Assembly (NCBI GenBank): GCA_019322385.1 | Contig: JAHWIS010000026.1 | Span: forward strand, 1-6,746 | Direction of reading: 5' to 3' | Length of the DNA: 6,746 bases | DNA from: Candidatus Woesearchaeota archaeon | GTDB taxonomy: Archaea; Nanobdellota; Nanobdellia; Woesearchaeales; UBA11576 | Shown here: positions 5,785 through 6,746 of the stretch, piece after piece | How the letters are laid out: the number at the start of each line of letters is the position of its first letter | How positions within the stretch are numbered: the stretch's first letter is position 1 | The notes under the pieces: generated by a model | The model's input: the letters and a program-made list of their open reading frames with translations, nothing else | The model's database searches: none | What the model was told of the DNA's origin: nothing | Translations under genes and position numbers: made by a program

Positions 5785-5812
5785 TAAAACCAACATGAAA
5801 AAATCATAGAAC

Positions 5813-5829
5813 TCTATAAATACCTTTTG
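5813..5829 (-). promoter_or_regulatory. Candidate promoter of the purO-prs unit
   Basis: The minus strand reads CAAAAGGTATTTATAGA, with a good archaeal TATA box (TTTATA, 5820-5815) and purines just upstream where TFB contacts DNA. Transcription would start near 5792, giving a leader of about 50 bases before ATG 5741. A weaker box, TTTTATGA (5789-5782), would start RNA near 5760 and give a leader of about 18 bases. The two cannot be separated from sequence. Confidence 0.45.
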
Positions 5830-5854
5830 TAATCATGAAACTGTGACGAAAGAA

Positions 5855-6259
5855 TCAGTATTGTTTCTTGTTGCCTAGAAATGTTATGCAGGATTTATTG
5901 AGAGTGTCGATGAGCTCATCCCTGCTGTGTGTCTGGTGGCGGCAGCTGGGTGTTATCCTTTTCGGCAGGCCAAGCTTCTCCTTTGCCATGTTATATACAG
6001 CAGCAGCGTCATCAGGAGGCATGCCTATGCTGCCCAGATATTCCATGCTGAACTTGTATATCTGTCCCCATGCTTTCAGCCTTTCAGGATAGTTTTTGCG
6101 GAACATCTTGGCAGATTCATGATTCATCGCATGCATGCAAGGATCAGTCATATCATCAAGTGAAGGATCTGGAGATTGTTCTAGCTCACTCTCAAAATCA
6201 TCCAGTCCATTATCTTCAGAACAGAGCGTTCCTATATGCTTCTCCTTATCATCGCTCAT
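5855..6259 (-). CDS. Small acidic hypothetical protein with paired CxHx(2-3)H motifs
   Basis: A 134-residue protein I do not recognise. The first 40 residues are strongly acidic and likely disordered (SDDKEK..., DDFESELE, DDMTD). The rest is probably helical: AWGQIYKFSMEYLG (63-76), then PPDDAAAVYNMAKEKLG (81-97), then DELIDTLNKS (114-123). C41-M-H43-AMN-H47 and C106-R-H108-QT-H111 are two similarly spaced Cys/His clusters, with C124 nearby, which could bind a metal or Fe-S cluster. There is no signal peptide or membrane segment, so it should be cytoplasmic. The start at ATG 6259 is supported by a TATA-like box about 31 bp upstream, giving an almost leaderless mRNA. It lies between hel308 and purO, all on the minus strand, but has its own promoter. 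The regular codon structure and promoter argue for a real gene; function is unknown. Confidence 0.75.
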   Translation of the reverse strand: MSDDKEKHIGTLCSEDNGLDDFESELEQSPDPSLDDMTDPCMHAMNHESAKMFRKNYPERLKAWGQIYKFSMEYLGSIGMPPDDAAAVYNMAKEKLGLPKRITPSCRHQTHSRDELIDTLNKSCITFLGNKKQY

Positions 6260-6284
6260 TTCTTCATATTGTGAGAAATAAGTG

Positions 6285-6300
6285 CTTTAAATACTTTTTG
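6285..6300 (-). promoter_or_regulatory. Promoter of the small acidic hypothetical protein gene
   Basis: The minus strand reads CAAAAAGTATTTAAAG. The TTTAAA core lies about 31 bp before ATG 6259, so the transcript would begin within a few bases of the start codon. No Shine-Dalgarno sequence is evident. It closely matches the sequence upstream of purO (5829-5814). Confidence 0.55.
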
Positions 6301-6328
6301 CTAGGGATTTCGTCACCGACAGAGGACT

Positions 6329-6746
6329 TTATGAATACTTTCCCAGGGCCATCTGGCCCTTGCGTTTTCTTTCAGGCACTTTCAGCTTTTCAATGTCCTC
6401 GCCTACCTGTTTTTTTATGTCGATGGCAGTGGCCTTGCCTATAAGCTGTGCTAATGTGGTAATGTCTGCCTTTTTTATGCTGCCGATGTCGCGGATGCCT
6501 GCATTGAAGAGCTTCCTTGACCTGACACGGCCGATGCCCTTTAGCTTTAGTAGGGTGATCAGTTCTTCCCTCACGCCGTACTTGACCCTGAATCGGAGCC
6601 TTATGATGTGCTTTATGACATCATGGAAGCTCATGAGTTTTGCCAATTCCTCTGCAGCGTACAAGAGCCAGTCTGCCTTGTCTATCTTCACCCTTGTCTC
6701 GCCAGGCCTGATGTCAAACTCCTCGTAAAGGAACTCCTCGTCTTTC
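6329..6746 (-). CDS. hel308: Hel308/Ski2-type DNA helicase, C-terminal part (gene truncated by window edge)
   Basis: The frame is open to the right edge (KDEEFLYEEFDIRPGETRVKID...) and ends at TAA 6331-6329, giving 138 visible codons. The GTG at 6691 is internal, not a start. The visible part matches the C-terminus of archaeal Hel308: ADWLLYAAEELAKLM (visible residues 24-38), the helical YGVREELITLLKLKGIGRVRSRKLFNAGI segment with a helix-hairpin-helix at 70-79 (GIGRVRSRKL), and a second weaker hairpin at LAQLIGKATAIDI. Hel308 is a 3'-5' superfamily 2 helicase acting at stalled replication forks and in recombination; the C-terminal domain acts as a ratchet and brake on single-stranded DNA. The motor domains and Walker motifs lie outside the window. 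The tail is basic and ends QMALGKYS, which resembles a degenerate PCNA-interaction box. A different Ski2-like helicase is less likely. Confidence 0.85.
   Translation of the reverse strand, partial: KDEEFLYEEFDIRPGETRVKIDKADWLLYAAEELAKLMSFHDVIKHIIRLRFRVKYGVREELITLLKLKGIGRVRSRKLFNAGIRDIGSIKKADITTLAQLIGKATAIDIKKQVGEDIEKLKVPERKRKGQMALGKYS

Noticed and set aside
6301..6328. Possible terminator hairpin after hel308 (GTC-ACC-GAC)
   Set aside because: The stem is only 3 bp and no T tract follows directly on the minus strand; the spacer is better explained by the downstream promoter.

Overview
The window looks archaeal, most probably from a small-genome lineage of the DPANN type (Woesearchaeota/Pacearchaeota-like). 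This placement is an inference from gene content and signals; no database was searched. Supporting signs are the C-terminus of a Hel308/Ski2-type helicase, a PurO-family IMP cyclohydrolase, a tandem-domain Lrp/AsnC regulator, and TTTAAA/TTTATA boxes about 26-31 bp upstream of first genes with very short or absent leaders. Downstream genes in operons instead have GGAG/GGTGA-type ribosome binding sites.

Layout from the left. Positions 1-1668 (+) hold a tight three-gene operon: the 3' part of a tandem Lrp/AsnC regulator, a GNAT acetyltransferase and a stand-alone C39-like cysteine peptidase. Facing it, with a 3-bp gap, is a minus-strand gene (1672-2757) for a secreted, acidic, very cysteine-rich protein containing four copies of a C-x6-C-x6-C module. 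A compact divergent promoter region (2758-2865) with three TTTTAAAC boxes separates it from a plus-strand S4-domain rRNA pseudouridine synthase of the RsuA/RluB family (2866-3561), a family better known from bacteria. A 210-bp non-coding stretch (3562-3771) follows, with a probable minus-strand terminator and unassigned TATA-like boxes.

Positions 3772-5741 (-) hold a two-gene purine unit: a PurO-type IMP cyclohydrolase (FAICAR to IMP) followed by a ribose-phosphate pyrophosphokinase homologue with a C-terminal extension. Their junction contains a 4-base GTGA overlap or, if a better-spaced TTG start is used, an 8-base gap. The leader of this unit (5742-5830) contains an inverted repeat, a 9-bp direct repeat and a possible 10-codon leader ORF. 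Next come a small unrecognised acidic protein with two CxHx(2-3)H motifs (5855-6259, -) and the C-terminal part of Hel308 (6329-6746, -), cut by the right edge.

Functionally the window mixes information processing (Hel308, rRNA modification), nucleotide metabolism (PRPP and IMP), and an Lrp/GNAT/C39 cluster whose substrates cannot be read from sequence. I see no rRNA, tRNA, CRISPR array, insertion sequence or other mobile element. The most unusual items are the cysteine-rich secreted protein, the CxHx(2-3)H protein, the C-terminally extended Prs and the leader of the purine unit.
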